Shown here in pieces: positions 7,019 through 16,040 of a DNA stretch of 19,884 bases. Made by a program: the position numbers and the translations under genes. The stretch spans positions 1 through 19,884 of the forward strand of contig CAYFHQ010000071.1 of NCBI GenBank assembly GCA_964342805.1, written 5' to 3'. Each line of letters begins with the position of its first letter. Position 1 is the first letter of the stretch. This DNA is from CAYFHQ01 sp964342805 (GTDB taxonomy: Bacteria; Bacillota; Clostridia; Peptostreptococcales; Acidaminobacteraceae). The notes under the pieces were generated by a model. The model was not told the DNA's origin. It did no database searches and worked only from the letters and a program-made list of their open reading frames with translations.

Positions 7019-7025
7019 CCGTACA

Positions 7026-10000
7026 TTAGTTGATCTGAAAACCAGCCATTGCCTCCATGACTTGGGCCAGTTCAATTAATTTTTGGTCCTGGGCCATTGG
7101 CTTGTTAGGGAATTTGTACAGAAAATGTGGTTTCTTCCCTAGGTCCAAGTTGACCCGTCGACCAAAGCGTTCGCTACAGCTGGCAAGCCATTCTGGCTTG
7201 ACGCCAGCAAAGTCTTGGAACTCCAGTCGAACAGCTTTTTTATCCTCTTTCACCACTGAAAACCGCAGCTGCATGGCGTAGGCCTTAATCAATGAAATGC
7301 GGATAAGGTTATATACCGAGGCACGGAGGGTGCCATATCGATCTTCGATTTCCTCTTCTAGGTTCATGGCGTCCTCCCGGTGTCGAATGGAGGATATCCG
7401 CTTGTAGAGGTCTAGCTTCTGTTGCTTGTTGCCCACATAGTCGTCTGGAATATAGGCATTGGCTGCAAATTCGATGGTGGTCTCCACAGGGGCGGGAATC
7501 TCCTCACCCTTGATGGTCCTCACTTGCTCCTCGAGCATTTTACTGTAGAGTTCGTAACCAATGGAGGCCAGGTGGCCCGACTGGGCAGACCCTAGCATGG
7601 TGCCTGCGCCCCGGATTTCTAGGTCCCGCATGGCTATTTTGAAGCCAGAACCCAGTTCCGTAAACTCTTTGATGGCCTTTAGCCGCTTCTCTGCAATTTC
7701 CGACAGGACCTTGTCCCGCTGGTAGGTCAGATAAGCATAGGCCACCCGGTTGCTTCGACCAACCCGCCCCCGTAGCTGGTAGAGCTGGGACAGGCCCATC
7801 TTGTCAGCGTCATTGACAATGATGGTGTTGACGTTGGAGATGTCCAGGCCGGTTTCAATAATGGTCGTACACACCAGAACGTCGAACTCATGGTTCATGA
7901 AGCTCATCATGAGTTTTTCCAGTTTGACTTCGGACATTTGTCCGTGGGCGAACTGAATCCGGGCGTCTGGTAATAGTCTTTGGAGTCTGGCAGTTATGCT
8001 ATCTATATCGCTGACCCGGTTATGGACAAAGAAGACCTGGCCACCCCGGTCGATTTCCCGGTCAATGGCTTCTGCTATGAGGTTTTCATCCATTTCAATG
8101 ACATAGGTCTGGATGGGATAGCGGTCCTCCGGTGGATCTTCGATGACACTCATGTCCCGTATACCCACCAAGGACATATGGAGGGTCCGGGGAATTGGCG
8201 TTGCTGTTAGGGTCAAGACATCCAGTGTTTCCTTGAGTTTCTTAATCTTTTCCTTGTGTTTTACGCCGAATCGTTGTTCCTCGTCAATCACCAAGAGACC
8301 CAGGTCCTTGTAATCGAGATCCTTGGACAAGAGTCGGTGGGTACCGACCACCACGTCCACCGTGCCGGTGCGCATCCGCTCGGCGATTTGCTCTTGCTGC
8401 TTGGCGCTTCTAAAACGGCTCATCATTTCCACTCGGACTGGGAACTTGGAGAAACGCTCCACTAGGCGGTTGTAGTGCTGCTGGGCCAAAATGGTGGTTG
8501 GCACCAGGAGGGCCACCTGTTTGGAGTCCATGACCGCCTTGAAGATGGCCCGGATGGCCACCTCGGTCTTGCCATAGCCCACGTCGCCACAAAGGAGTCT
8601 TTCCATGGGACGGGGGTTTTCCATGTCTTTTTTAATTTCACTAATACATTTGAGCTGGTCAGGGGTTTCCTCATAGGGGAACATGGCCTCAAACTGTTGT
8701 TGCCACTCCCCATCCACGCTATAAGCATGGCCACGACGACTTTCCCGGATGGCATAGAGGGCCAGGAGCTCGTCGGTCATGTCTTCAATGGTCTTTTTAG
8801 CCTTGGCCTTGGCCCGCTTCCACTCTTGCCCGCCCAGGCGGTTGAGTTTGGGTTGGCCGTCTTCATTGCCAATGTATTTCTGGATCAGGTCCATTTGTTC
8901 AACAGGGATGTAGAGACTGTCGTCACCGGAGTAGCGGATCTTCATGTAGTCCCGCTTCATCCCGTCTACACTCAACTGGTCTATGCCCACATACTTGCCG
9001 ACACCATGACCTTCATGGACCACATAGTCGCCCACATTGAGCTCGTTGAAGGACTTGATCAACCGGCTACCTTGCCGTCTCTTTCGAGGTTTTTTATGGG
9101 TGCCGGATAGTTCTTTGTCTGTCAGGACGGCATATTTCAGGGCACGATAAATCCACCCGGAATGCAAGTTGCCCTCTGTGATGACCACTTGTCCCGGTGC
9201 GACGCCCTTTGTCATTTGCTTGGTTGCGATTTGGCTTTCCACATCCAAATCCCGAAGACTTTGCTGTAGTCGCTTGGTCTTCTCTTTGCCCGTCACAGAA
9301 AGGATGACCCGGTAGCCCTTACGCTTCCATTCCTTCAGTTCTGCAGCCAGCATGTTGTTTTTGCCATGGAATAGGGGGGCCTCCATGGTTTGAAAGTGTA
9401 CGATCTGTTCTGGATTAAAGTCCCGAATACGTTTGGACAGGTTGTCCAGGAGGACTACCTGGAAGGACCCCAGTTGGTCTAAAATCACGTCGTATTCGAA
9501 TATGTTCTTTAGCTGTTCGGGTAGCAGTGCTCCCCGTTCAAAGTAGGTCTTAAAACGTTCCCGGTAGTCCCGAATAAAACGGTCTGCCCGCTCGTGGGTC
9601 CGGGTGGGGTCTGAAATGGCCAAAAGGCTGTCCTTGGGTAGAAAATCGATCAAGGAGGACGCCGACCCGTACAAAAGATCAAAGTACCGCTCCATGCCGT
9701 CCACCACAGCGGTTTCCTTGACCTGCTCGATCATGGATTCCAGCTTGGTTTTCAGGTCTTCGCTGATCTTCTTTTCCGTTCGCTTGACCAGTTCCGTAAT
9801 AAAGTGTCCCTTGACCTCGTCGTTGACGATCAGTTCCCGACAGGGGCCAAAGCGAAACTCGCTAATTTTTTCAATGGATACCTGGGTGGATGGATCAAAA
9901 AGGCGGATAGAGTCCACTTCGTCATCCCAAAGTTCGATCCGGATGGGTTGTTCCAGGGCAGGCGGCCAGATATCAATAATGCCCCCGCGTATACTCATGT

Positions 10001-10514
10001 GCCCCTTGGCGTCAACCATGTCCGAATGTTCATAGCCCATGTTGGCCAGGCTTTGCTTAAAGCCGTCCAGGTCAAGGACCTCACCCACTTCAATGGTGGT
10101 GAACATGCCATTCCACAGCTTTCTAGGAGGTAGCTTGACCAGAAGGGCCTCCGCCGTGGTGACAATGATGGTCTTTTCCCCTTGAATAAGCCGGTCAATG
10201 ACCCGCATGCGGTCATCGCTGTCTTGGTGGGAATGGGCATAGGAATCAAAGAAAACCATTTCCCTAGGGGGATAGTAGTAGGCTGGAAGTTCGAGGGTTG
10301 CCAGGTCTTCCACCCACTGCTTGGCCTCTTTTTCTGAACTGACTAGTATCAGGCTGGACTTGTCCAGATCTGTCAGGGTATTGGCCGTAAGGTGGGCAGA
10401 CACTGACCCCCAAACGCCCGTGATGGACATGGGAGACATACCTGCTTTCAGGCCACTGATCAGTTCTTCATATGCAGTTGATTTATGGAGTGCGCCTGTA
10501 TATAAACCGTTCAT
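7026..10514 (-). CDS. mfd: Transcription-repair coupling factor Mfd
   Basis: A 1162-aa ATP-driven translocase that removes stalled RNA polymerase from lesions and recruits UvrA. The length is normal for the family. Domains in order: UvrB-like N-terminal region (1 to about 330); RNA polymerase interaction domain starting at about 490 (LNVGDYVVHEGHGVGKYVG); RecG-like helicase lobe 1 with Walker A GDVGYGKTE at about 643 and Walker B DEEQRFG at about 743; lobe 2 with TTIIETGLDI and QLRGRVGRSNR; translocation motif and C-terminal TRCF domain (after about 1000). The ATG follows AGGAAGG. It lies 10 nt after the pth stop codon, so the two genes are almost certainly one operon, as in Bacillus. No damage or frameshift seen. 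Confidence 0.97.
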   Translation of the reverse strand: MNGLYTGALHKSTAYEELISGLKAGMSPMSITGVWGSVSAHLTANTLTDLDKSSLILVSSEKEAKQWVEDLATLELPAYYYPPREMVFFDSYAHSHQDSDDRMRVIDRLIQGEKTIIVTTAEALLVKLPPRKLWNGMFTTIEVGEVLDLDGFKQSLANMGYEHSDMVDAKGHMSIRGGIIDIWPPALEQPIRIELWDDEVDSIRLFDPSTQVSIEKISEFRFGPCRELIVNDEVKGHFITELVKRTEKKISEDLKTKLESMIEQVKETAVVDGMERYFDLLYGSASSLIDFLPKDSLLAISDPTRTHERADRFIRDYRERFKTYFERGALLPEQLKNIFEYDVILDQLGSFQVVLLDNLSKRIRDFNPEQIVHFQTMEAPLFHGKNNMLAAELKEWKRKGYRVILSVTGKEKTKRLQQSLRDLDVESQIATKQMTKGVAPGQVVITEGNLHSGWIYRALKYAVLTDKELSGTHKKPRKRRQGSRLIKSFNELNVGDYVVHEGHGVGKYVGIDQLSVDGMKRDYMKIRYSGDDSLYIPVEQMDLIQKYIGNEDGQPKLNRLGGQEWKRAKAKAKKTIEDMTDELLALYAIRESRRGHAYSVDGEWQQQFEAMFPYEETPDQLKCISEIKKDMENPRPMERLLCGDVGYGKTEVAIRAIFKAVMDSKQVALLVPTTILAQQHYNRLVERFSKFPVRVEMMSRFRSAKQQEQIAERMRTGTVDVVVGTHRLLSKDLDYKDLGLLVIDEEQRFGVKHKEKIKKLKETLDVLTLTATPIPRTLHMSLVGIRDMSVIEDPPEDRYPIQTYVIEMDENLIAEAIDREIDRGGQVFFVHNRVSDIDSITARLQRLLPDARIQFAHGQMSEVKLEKLMMSFMNHEFDVLVCTTIIETGLDISNVNTIIVNDADKMGLSQLYQLRGRVGRSNRVAYAYLTYQRDKVLSEIAEKRLKAIKEFTELGSGFKIAMRDLEIRGAGTMLGSAQSGHLASIGYELYSKMLEEQVRTIKGEEIPAPVETTIEFAANAYIPDDYVGNKQQKLDLYKRISSIRHREDAMNLEEEIEDRYGTLRASVYNLIRISLIKAYAMQLRFSVVKEDKKAVRLEFQDFAGVKPEWLASCSERFGRRVNLDLGKKPHFLYKFPNKPMAQDQKLIELAQVMEAMAGFQIN

Positions 10515-10524
10515 GGTGTCCTTC

Positions 10525-11085
10525 CTAACCGTTGTACCGGTTCATGGCAATTTCCACATTATCATTGATAATGGTGTCCACTGCGTCGCCAGCACTGCGA
10601 ATAGCCGGAACAATCCATTCCAGCTCTTCTTTGGTATATCGATTCAGTACAAAATTCGCCAGGTCCTGGCCAGGTCGAGGGCGACCAATGCCCACCCGTA
10701 CCCGGGGGAAGTCGTCCTTTTGTAGCAGATAAATGATATTCTTCATACCATTATGGGACCCGGCACTCCCCTTCTTGCGAATACGGAGCTTGCCCAATTC
10801 AGTGTCAATGTCGTCATAGATCACAATCAACTTGTCCATGGGAACATTATAGTACTCCATGATCCGCATGACTGACTCGCCGGACAGGTTCATAAAAGTA
10901 TGTGGCTTTACCAACATGACTTTTTCCGTCCCCACACGGCCCTCACCAATCACTGCCTTGTATTTGATTTTGTTTACGGGAATGCTGTATTTATGACTCA
11001 AGTAGTCAATGACATCAAAGCCCACATTGTGCCTTGTACCATCATATTTTTTTCCTGGATTTCCAAGACCAACAATCACAACCAT
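10525..11085 (-). CDS. pth: Peptidyl-tRNA hydrolase
   Basis: A 186-aa cytosolic enzyme that frees tRNA from peptidyl-tRNA dropped by ribosomes. The catalytic and binding residues are in place: N9 in VGLGNPG, the catalytic His19 in TRHNVGFD, N66 in FMNLSG, D91/D92 in IYDDID, and N112 in GSAGSHNGM. The ATG follows AAGGAG. First gene of pth-mfd. Between pth and prs Bacillus has ctc (a stress-induced L25-like ribosomal protein); here the position is filled by a chemoreceptor gene with its own promoter and terminator. Confidence 0.97.
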   Translation of the reverse strand: MVVIVGLGNPGKKYDGTRHNVGFDVIDYLSHKYSIPVNKIKYKAVIGEGRVGTEKVMLVKPHTFMNLSGESVMRIMEYYNVPMDKLIVIYDDIDTELGKLRIRKKGSAGSHNGMKNIIYLLQKDDFPRVRVGIGRPRPGQDLANFVLNRYTKEELEWIVPAIRSAGDAVDTIINDNVEIAMNRYNG

Positions 11086-11141
11086 TTATTCGTTCTCCTT
11101 ACTGGTCTAACGGTTCAAAATTCAACCTTTTGTAGCGGTTC

Positions 11142-11170
11142 ATTATACCAAACCCACCCCGGACAAACAA
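11142..11170 (-). promoter_or_regulatory. Promoter of pth-mfd
   Basis: On the minus strand TTGTTT (11165-11170) and TATAAT (11142-11147) are separated by exactly 17 nt, and the -10 is extended (TGGTATAAT). The 5' leader would be about 50 nt. Confidence 0.7.
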
Positions 11171-11254
11171 GGAAAGAGACCAAGTCGTCATATCCTTGTA
11201 AGTTTGCCAGAAGACTAGCGTAAGTTTACCCGAAAATTGGTTGAGGATTGGCTG

Positions 11255-11290
11255 GAAAACGAGAAAAGAGACCCTTGGAGTAGGGTCTCT
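11255..11290 (-). terminator. Terminator of the chemoreceptor gene
   Basis: On the minus strand an 8-bp stem AGAGACCC / GGGTCTCT (11290-11283 with 11274-11267) with an 8-nt loop is followed by TTTCTCGTTTT. It lies about 100 nt past the stop codon at 11394. Confidence 0.75.
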
Positions 11291-11393
11291 CAGGTCGACA
11301 ATCAAAAAAAACAGTAAGCAGTCTCTCTAGATTGTTGATTCACGTATACAGTTGCGCAAGGTCGTAATCATGTCTCCATTGAGCTTCTTGATC

Positions 11394-13442
11394 TTAAACC
11401 TTAAACTGACCAATTTGGTTGTTGAGGATGCCAGCCAGCTCATTGAGTTTTTCAGCCGCCCGGGCCACCTCTTCAACAGCTAGGGTCTGCTGGTCCATGG
11501 AAGCTGTAACTTCCTCAGACGCTGCTGCAGTTTCCTCAGAAACTGCGGAAATGTTTTCAATGGCAGAAACAATCTCGTCCTTGTCAGACTCCAGTTGGAC
11601 TACATTGTCGCCAATTCGCTCAATCTGAGAGGTGATCTGGTCAATGGCACTGGAAACCACGTTAAAGGACTCATAAACGTCGTTTACAGCGACATTTTGT
11701 TCTTCCGTAATGCCCTTAACTTCACCCATGATGGACGTGGACCGCTCTGAGTCACTTTGAATATTGACCACGATGTCACGGATTTCGTCCGTTGCCGAAG
11801 CCGATTCTTCTGCAAGTTTACGAATTTCCTCGGCTACTACCGCAAAACCACGGCCGTGCTCTCCGGCTCTAGCCGCTTCAATAGAAGCATTGAGGGCCAG
11901 GAGGTTGGTTTGCTCAGAAATGGAGCTAATGGTGTCTAGAATGCCACCTATATGCTGCGTCCGGTCATTCAACTGGGTAATGGCCTGGTTAATGCGGGTT
12001 TGGGCTTCGTCAGACCGCTCTGACTTTTCCTTGAGGACTTCCGCTGTCTTAGACCCATTCAGGTTGGCTTCCATAACAGACTGGGCAGAAGAGAGCATGG
12101 TGTCTGTGTTGTCCTTAAGGTTTTGGAAACGTTCTGACAGGGTCTTGGCAATCAAGGCACCCTTCTCAGCGTCGCCAGCCTGGTCTTGGGCGCCACGAGC
12201 AATGTCTTCAACCGTACGGGCTACCTCGTCTGCAGAAGCAGAGGTTTCTTCGGAAGTTGCTGCTAGGTTTTCAGCCGCATTGGTTACGTCGCCAACAACA
12301 CCTTTTACACTACGGATCAAGCTTGCCAAGTTGTCCGTTGTCTCACCAAAATACCGGCCCAGCATACCCAGTTCATTCTTGGCCTTCATTTCGAACCTAG
12401 CCGTTAGGTCACCGGTCTTAATACGTTCTATCGTTTCCAGCAGATCGTTGACATGGGCACCAATCTTACGGGAGTAAATGACAGACACCACAATGGCCAC
12501 AAGCAAGGTCACAAAGCCGACCAAGATGATTTGGCGGAAGATCACGCCAACCTCGTCCTGAACCTCGTCCTCATACATGGTTGCCATGAGTCGCCATCCC
12601 GTTGTTTCGATAGTAGAAAAAACAGCAAACTTGCGAACATCCTCGCCGTTTTCCTCCCAAACATAGTCAATGGAGCCTTCCGGTTCTGCATTCATTGCTG
12701 CTACAACCGTGTCGATAGGAAGGGCCTTACCAATCACGTCTGGATTCTTGTGGGTCATGGTGGTCAGGTTTCCGTCCAATACAACCGGATAGCCTTTTTC
12801 ACCAATTTTGATATTGTTCATGAGATCAGAAATAGTCGCAAGGGAAACGTCTACCCCTACAACCCCTTCAAATTTCCCATTGTTTACTACAGGCTTAGCC
12901 AGGGTTACAACCATACCCGATCCATCTGCACTGGAATAGGGGTCGGTCCATACCATGGTCCCTGCTTCTTTTACAGCCTGGTACCAGGGGCGGGTCCGGG
13001 CGTCAAAATCCGGTGGCAGGTCCACCTGGGGCTGCAAGTAGAACTTGCCAGCTTCCGTGGCATAGTAAACCGCCTGGACGGACTCTTGGTTGTCCATTAC
13101 ATTGGCAAGGGTTTGCATGAGCCATGGTTCAGACTCCTTGCTTTTACTCACCGTTAACACATTTGGATCCTTGGATAAGAAGTCCCCTATAAAGACAAAC
13201 TGGTCCAAGTAAATGTCTGTTGACGCTTCCGCCTGAACCAGTAGTTCAGCCGCAGAGGTCTTCAGCGTGTCCTTCATAACATCATTGGCGGTCAAGAGTG
13301 ACCAAAATCCAACAGTCAGTAGAGAGAATACGATTACACCAATGAACATAAACATCATGGTAGTCCCGATTTTTCGCATTCTTTCCTGCTTTTGCTTCAC
13401 ATTGTTTTGCATGTCTTTGCTATTTTTCTTTTTATCTGTCAA
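11394..13442 (-). CDS. Methyl-accepting chemotaxis protein with dCache sensor, amino-acid type
   Basis: A 682-aa transmembrane chemoreceptor feeding CheA/CheW. Order: basic N-terminal tail with a short coiled coil (1-26), TM1 (about 27-51), an extracellular double-Cache domain (about 55-300), TM2 (about 303-324), HAMP (about 325-378), then a methylation/signalling coiled coil with the conserved tip SEQTNLLALNASIEAARAGE (509-528) and GRGFAVVAEEIRKLAEES. R151, W153, Y154 and D198 match the dCache amino-acid-binding motif, including the 47-residue R-to-D spacing; the preceding Tyr position holds F146. The TTG start is supported by AGGAGG 7 nt upstream; the only nearby ATG is out of frame and stopped at once. 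Monocistronic between prs and pth. It implies motility genes elsewhere in the genome. There is no CheR-binding pentapeptide tail. Confidence 0.93.
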   Translation of the reverse strand: MTDKKKNSKDMQNNVKQKQERMRKIGTTMMFMFIGVIVFSLLTVGFWSLLTANDVMKDTLKTSAAELLVQAEASTDIYLDQFVFIGDFLSKDPNVLTVSKSKESEPWLMQTLANVMDNQESVQAVYYATEAGKFYLQPQVDLPPDFDARTRPWYQAVKEAGTMVWTDPYSSADGSGMVVTLAKPVVNNGKFEGVVGVDVSLATISDLMNNIKIGEKGYPVVLDGNLTTMTHKNPDVIGKALPIDTVVAAMNAEPEGSIDYVWEENGEDVRKFAVFSTIETTGWRLMATMYEDEVQDEVGVIFRQIILVGFVTLLVAIVVSVIYSRKIGAHVNDLLETIERIKTGDLTARFEMKAKNELGMLGRYFGETTDNLASLIRSVKGVVGDVTNAAENLAATSEETSASADEVARTVEDIARGAQDQAGDAEKGALIAKTLSERFQNLKDNTDTMLSSAQSVMEANLNGSKTAEVLKEKSERSDEAQTRINQAITQLNDRTQHIGGILDTISSISEQTNLLALNASIEAARAGEHGRGFAVVAEEIRKLAEESASATDEIRDIVVNIQSDSERSTSIMGEVKGITEEQNVAVNDVYESFNVVSSAIDQITSQIERIGDNVVQLESDKDEIVSAIENISAVSEETAAASEEVTASMDQQTLAVEEVARAAEKLNELAGILNNQIGQFKV

Positions 13443-13523
13443 GACATCCCCTCCTTCGTACGATACAATCTCTAAAAGCTTCCCCTAACATGACGTAAAT
13501 GTAGATTTATTATGTCTTTAGCT

Positions 13524-13529
13524 ATTATA
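13524..13529 (-). promoter_or_regulatory. Possible -10 of the chemoreceptor promoter
   Basis: A perfect TATAAT on the minus strand follows a T/A-rich stretch just after the prs terminator. No good -35 is visible 16-18 nt upstream, and I could not fit a sigma-28 (flagellar) promoter to the region. The leader would be about 75 nt. Confidence 0.4.
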
Positions 13530-13539
13530 CCCGAAATCG

Positions 13540-13590
13540 TAAAGAAAAATTAAAAATTAAAGCCTGTGAACAAGAATCCCGTTCACAGGC
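13540..13590 (-). terminator. Terminator of glmU-prs
   Basis: A perfect 10-bp stem GCCTGTGAAC / GTTCACAGGC (13590-13581 with 13571-13562), loop of 9 nt, is followed on the minus strand by a T-rich tail. It lies about 60 nt past the prs stop codon. Confidence 0.88.
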
Positions 13591-13648
13591 TATCATTAAT
13601 TGCAATTCGATTATTTTTAGTTGTTACAATGTATTCCCAAACTGCATT

Positions 13649-14599
13649 TTAGTCAAAAAGTTTACTTACAGAGTCATTGTTGAAAATTCGGCGGATTGAC
13701 TCTGCGAAAATTTCAGCAACGCTTAGCTTCTTCATGTTTGGCATATCGTAGCTATCATCCAGATAAATGGTGTCCAGAACAACCAATTCCTTGATCATGG
13801 AGTTGGCAATTCGCTCCTTGGCTGGACCTGACAGTACTGCATGGGTACAACATGCATACACACTAGTTGCCCCCCGCTTAATTAGAGCAGAAGCTGCATT
13901 ACAAATGGTCCCAGCTGTATCGATCATGTCATCGATCAGTATACACGTTTTGCCTTCAATTTCACCAATTACGTTCATAACCTCTGACTCATTGGCCTTT
14001 TGTCGACGCTTGTCAATAATGGCAATCGGCGCGTCCAGGCGGTCAGCAAACTGGCGGGAACGTGTTACTGAACCCAGGTCAGGTGAAACAACAACTACGT
14101 CTTCCAACTGCTTGTCTAGGAAGTAGTTTGCCAGAATAGGCTCACCCACCAGGTGGTCTACTGGAATGTTGAAGTAGCCCTGGATCTGTGCTGCGTGAAG
14201 ATCCATTGTCAACATACGGTCAGCGCCTGCTGCAGTAATCAGATCTGCAACCAGCTTGGCACTGATTGGATCACGGGCTTTGGCCTTACGATCCTGGCGT
14301 GCATAGCCATAGTACGGTAAAACAGCAGTAATTCGACCTGCAGACGCACGCTTAAGCGCATCGATCATGATCAGTAGTTCCATAAGGTAACGGTTTACCA
14401 TTGGTCTACTTGTGGACTGAATTACATACACATCACAACCACGAACGGTTTCCTTGATGTTTACCGCAATTTCTCCGTCACTAAAGTTGGTAACTTCCGC
14501 GTCACCCAGTGGTAGCCCCAATTCGCTACAAATGGACTTTGCAAGTTCCTCATTGGAGTTACCAGCGAAGATTTTAATTGCTCTACCCTTGCTGTGCAT
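13649..14599 (-). CDS. prs: Ribose-phosphate pyrophosphokinase (PRPP synthetase)
   Basis: A 316-aa class I enzyme making PRPP from ribose-5-phosphate and ATP for purine, pyrimidine, His, Trp and NAD synthesis. It shows FSDGEI (39-44), YYGYARQDRK (96-105), the divalent-metal/ATP motif TMDLHAAQIQGYF (131-143), SPDLGSVTRSRQFA (172-185) and the PRPP-binding loop CILIDDMIDTAGT (219-231, acidic pair D223/D224). Length matches Bacillus Prs (317). The ATG follows AGGAGG; this Shine-Dalgarno lies in the loop between TTGAC and GTCAA, a 5-bp pairing that could modestly tune initiation. It follows glmU by 29 nt and shares its transcript and the terminator at 13562-13590. PRPP is also the effector of PurR, encoded two genes upstream. 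Confidence 0.97.
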   Translation of the reverse strand: MHSKGRAIKIFAGNSNEELAKSICSELGLPLGDAEVTNFSDGEIAVNIKETVRGCDVYVIQSTSRPMVNRYLMELLIMIDALKRASAGRITAVLPYYGYARQDRKAKARDPISAKLVADLITAAGADRMLTMDLHAAQIQGYFNIPVDHLVGEPILANYFLDKQLEDVVVVSPDLGSVTRSRQFADRLDAPIAIIDKRRQKANESEVMNVIGEIEGKTCILIDDMIDTAGTICNAASALIKRGATSVYACCTHAVLSGPAKERIANSMIKELVVLDTIYLDDSYDMPNMKKLSVAEIFAESIRRIFNNDSVSKLFD

Positions 14600-14628
14600 T
14601 TTGACCTCCTGTTAGTCAATCAAACCAT

Positions 14629-16011
14629 TTACTTTGGATTCTTAGATTTATTCCGGCGGGTCACCCAGCCTTCAATGTTTCTTTGACGGGCCCGGGCCAC
14701 CCCTAGACCGTCTGCCGGTACGTTCATCGTCACCGTGGACCCAGCTGCCACATAAGCCCCTTTTTCCACCGTAACGGGCGCCACCAAGTTCACATTACAC
14801 CCTACAAAAGCACCGTCTTCCACCGTCGTTCTATGCTTGTTGGTACCGTCGTAGTTGACAAAGACCGCACCACAACCAATATTGACATTCTCACCCACAT
14901 CACCGTCACCGATGTATGCCAGGTGGGAAACCTTGGAGCCATTGCCCAGTGTAGAATTCTTCACTTCGACAAAGTCTCCAATTTTACAACGGGCACCGAC
15001 ATTGCTGCCAGGGCGAATATATGCATATGGACCCACTGTGGTTTCATCCCCTACGGAACTGTTTAGGATCGTAGAGTTTCGCACTTCCACACCGTTTCCA
15101 ATACTGCCGTTTTCAATACGTGCGTCAGGACCAATGACACAGTCCTCTCCAATGGATGTTTCCCCCGTCAGCAGGGTACCTGAGTACACCACCGTATCAC
15201 AGCCAATGGTCACGTGTTTTTCAATGGTTACATGGTTGGGATCAATAAAGGTTACCCCATTGTCCATGTGTTTTTCAACAATGCGCTTTCTCATGATCAG
15301 TTCAGCCTCTGCCAGCTGTCTGCGGGAGTTAATGCCCAACATCTGCTCATAGTCTTCCACTGCATAGCCACCTAGTGCACGGCCATCCTGGCTGAAGATT
15401 CCTACCACATCTGGCAAGTAAAATTCACCCTGGGCGTTATCATTACCAATCCGCTGGAGCGCATCTTTTAAAAGTTTTGCGTCAAATATATATACTGCTG
15501 GGTTGATTTCGTTAATTACACGCTGGTCGTCTGTGGCGTCTTTGTGCTCCACAATGCCAACCACCTGGCCTTCTGGTCCCCTTAAAATACGACCATATCC
15601 TGCCGGGTCTTCCACGTGGGTGGTCATGAGGGAGCCTTGGTAGCCGCCCTGTCTATGGAAGTCGATTAGGCCGCCCACGGCTTCTTCTGTGAGGAGTGGG
15701 GTGTCTCCACATAGGATCAATACGTCCCCTTCTTCTGGAAGATGCGCCTCTGCCATCATTACCGCATGGGCCGTACCCAGTTGGTCTTCCTGGACTACGT
15801 AGTCCACCGTCCGGTGGTTGAGTGCCTGCTGAACAATATCCTTGCCATGTCCCACCACTGCAACGTTGTGGGTACAGTCCACAGCTTCAAGCACGTCAAT
15901 AACATGCTCCACCATGGGTTTGCCGCATACCTTATGTACTACCTTTGGTGTCTTGGACTTCATGCGCGTCCCTGCACCGGCTGCCAAGATTACAGACGTT
16001 AACGTCTTCAT
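14629..16011 (-). CDS. glmU: Bifunctional N-acetylglucosamine-1-phosphate uridyltransferase / glucosamine-1-phosphate acetyltransferase
   Basis: A 460-aa cytosolic enzyme making UDP-GlcNAc, the precursor of peptidoglycan and other wall glycans. Residues 1 to about 230 are the uridyltransferase (LAAGAGTRMKSKTPKV loop near 9-24, LCGDTPLL, YGRILR, NEINPAVYIFD). From about 250 a left-handed beta-helix of hexapeptide repeats forms the acetyltransferase, with PYAYIRPGSNVG, VEVKNST, SHLAYIGDGDVG, NYDG and FVGCNVNLVAPVTV. Length equals the family norm. The start ATG has a modest Shine-Dalgarno (AGAGGG, about 8 nt away). Operon with prs, as in Bacillus (gcaD-prs). Together with murC on the far side of purR it links this locus to wall synthesis. 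Confidence 0.97.
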   Translation of the reverse strand: MKTLTSVILAAGAGTRMKSKTPKVVHKVCGKPMVEHVIDVLEAVDCTHNVAVVGHGKDIVQQALNHRTVDYVVQEDQLGTAHAVMMAEAHLPEEGDVLILCGDTPLLTEEAVGGLIDFHRQGGYQGSLMTTHVEDPAGYGRILRGPEGQVVGIVEHKDATDDQRVINEINPAVYIFDAKLLKDALQRIGNDNAQGEFYLPDVVGIFSQDGRALGGYAVEDYEQMLGINSRRQLAEAELIMRKRIVEKHMDNGVTFIDPNHVTIEKHVTIGCDTVVYSGTLLTGETSIGEDCVIGPDARIENGSIGNGVEVRNSTILNSSVGDETTVGPYAYIRPGSNVGARCKIGDFVEVKNSTLGNGSKVSHLAYIGDGDVGENVNIGCGAVFVNYDGTNKHRTTVEDGAFVGCNVNLVAPVTVEKGAYVAAGSTVTMNVPADGLGVARARQRNIEGWVTRRNKSKNPK

Positions 16012-16040
16012 ATGCCATGCCCTCTTTTCTCTTTTGTTTC

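Larger units (their letters stand above)
11086..11393. other. Spacer between pth and the chemoreceptor gene
   Basis: This 308-nt gap holds the pth promoter (11142-11170), the terminator of the chemoreceptor gene (11267-11290) and about 100 nt of 3' untranslated sequence after the chemoreceptor stop. A 68-codon frame (11099-11305, minus) crosses both the terminator and the promoter and has no ribosome binding site, so I do not call it a gene. No RNA gene recognised. Confidence 0.7.

Noticed and set aside
8475..9110. 211-codon plus-strand frame opposite mfd
   Set aside because: Antisense to the helicase core of mfd, without a ribosome binding site or recognisable domains.
11099..11305. 68-codon minus-strand frame in the pth upstream spacer
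   Set aside because: It crosses the chemoreceptor terminator and the pth promoter and has no Shine-Dalgarno.
11764..13157. Two long plus-strand frames (237 and 234 codons) opposite the chemoreceptor gene
   Set aside because: Both are shadows of the well-defined chemoreceptor; the Ser/Ala/Arg-rich translation of the first mirrors the coiled-coil codons on the other strand.
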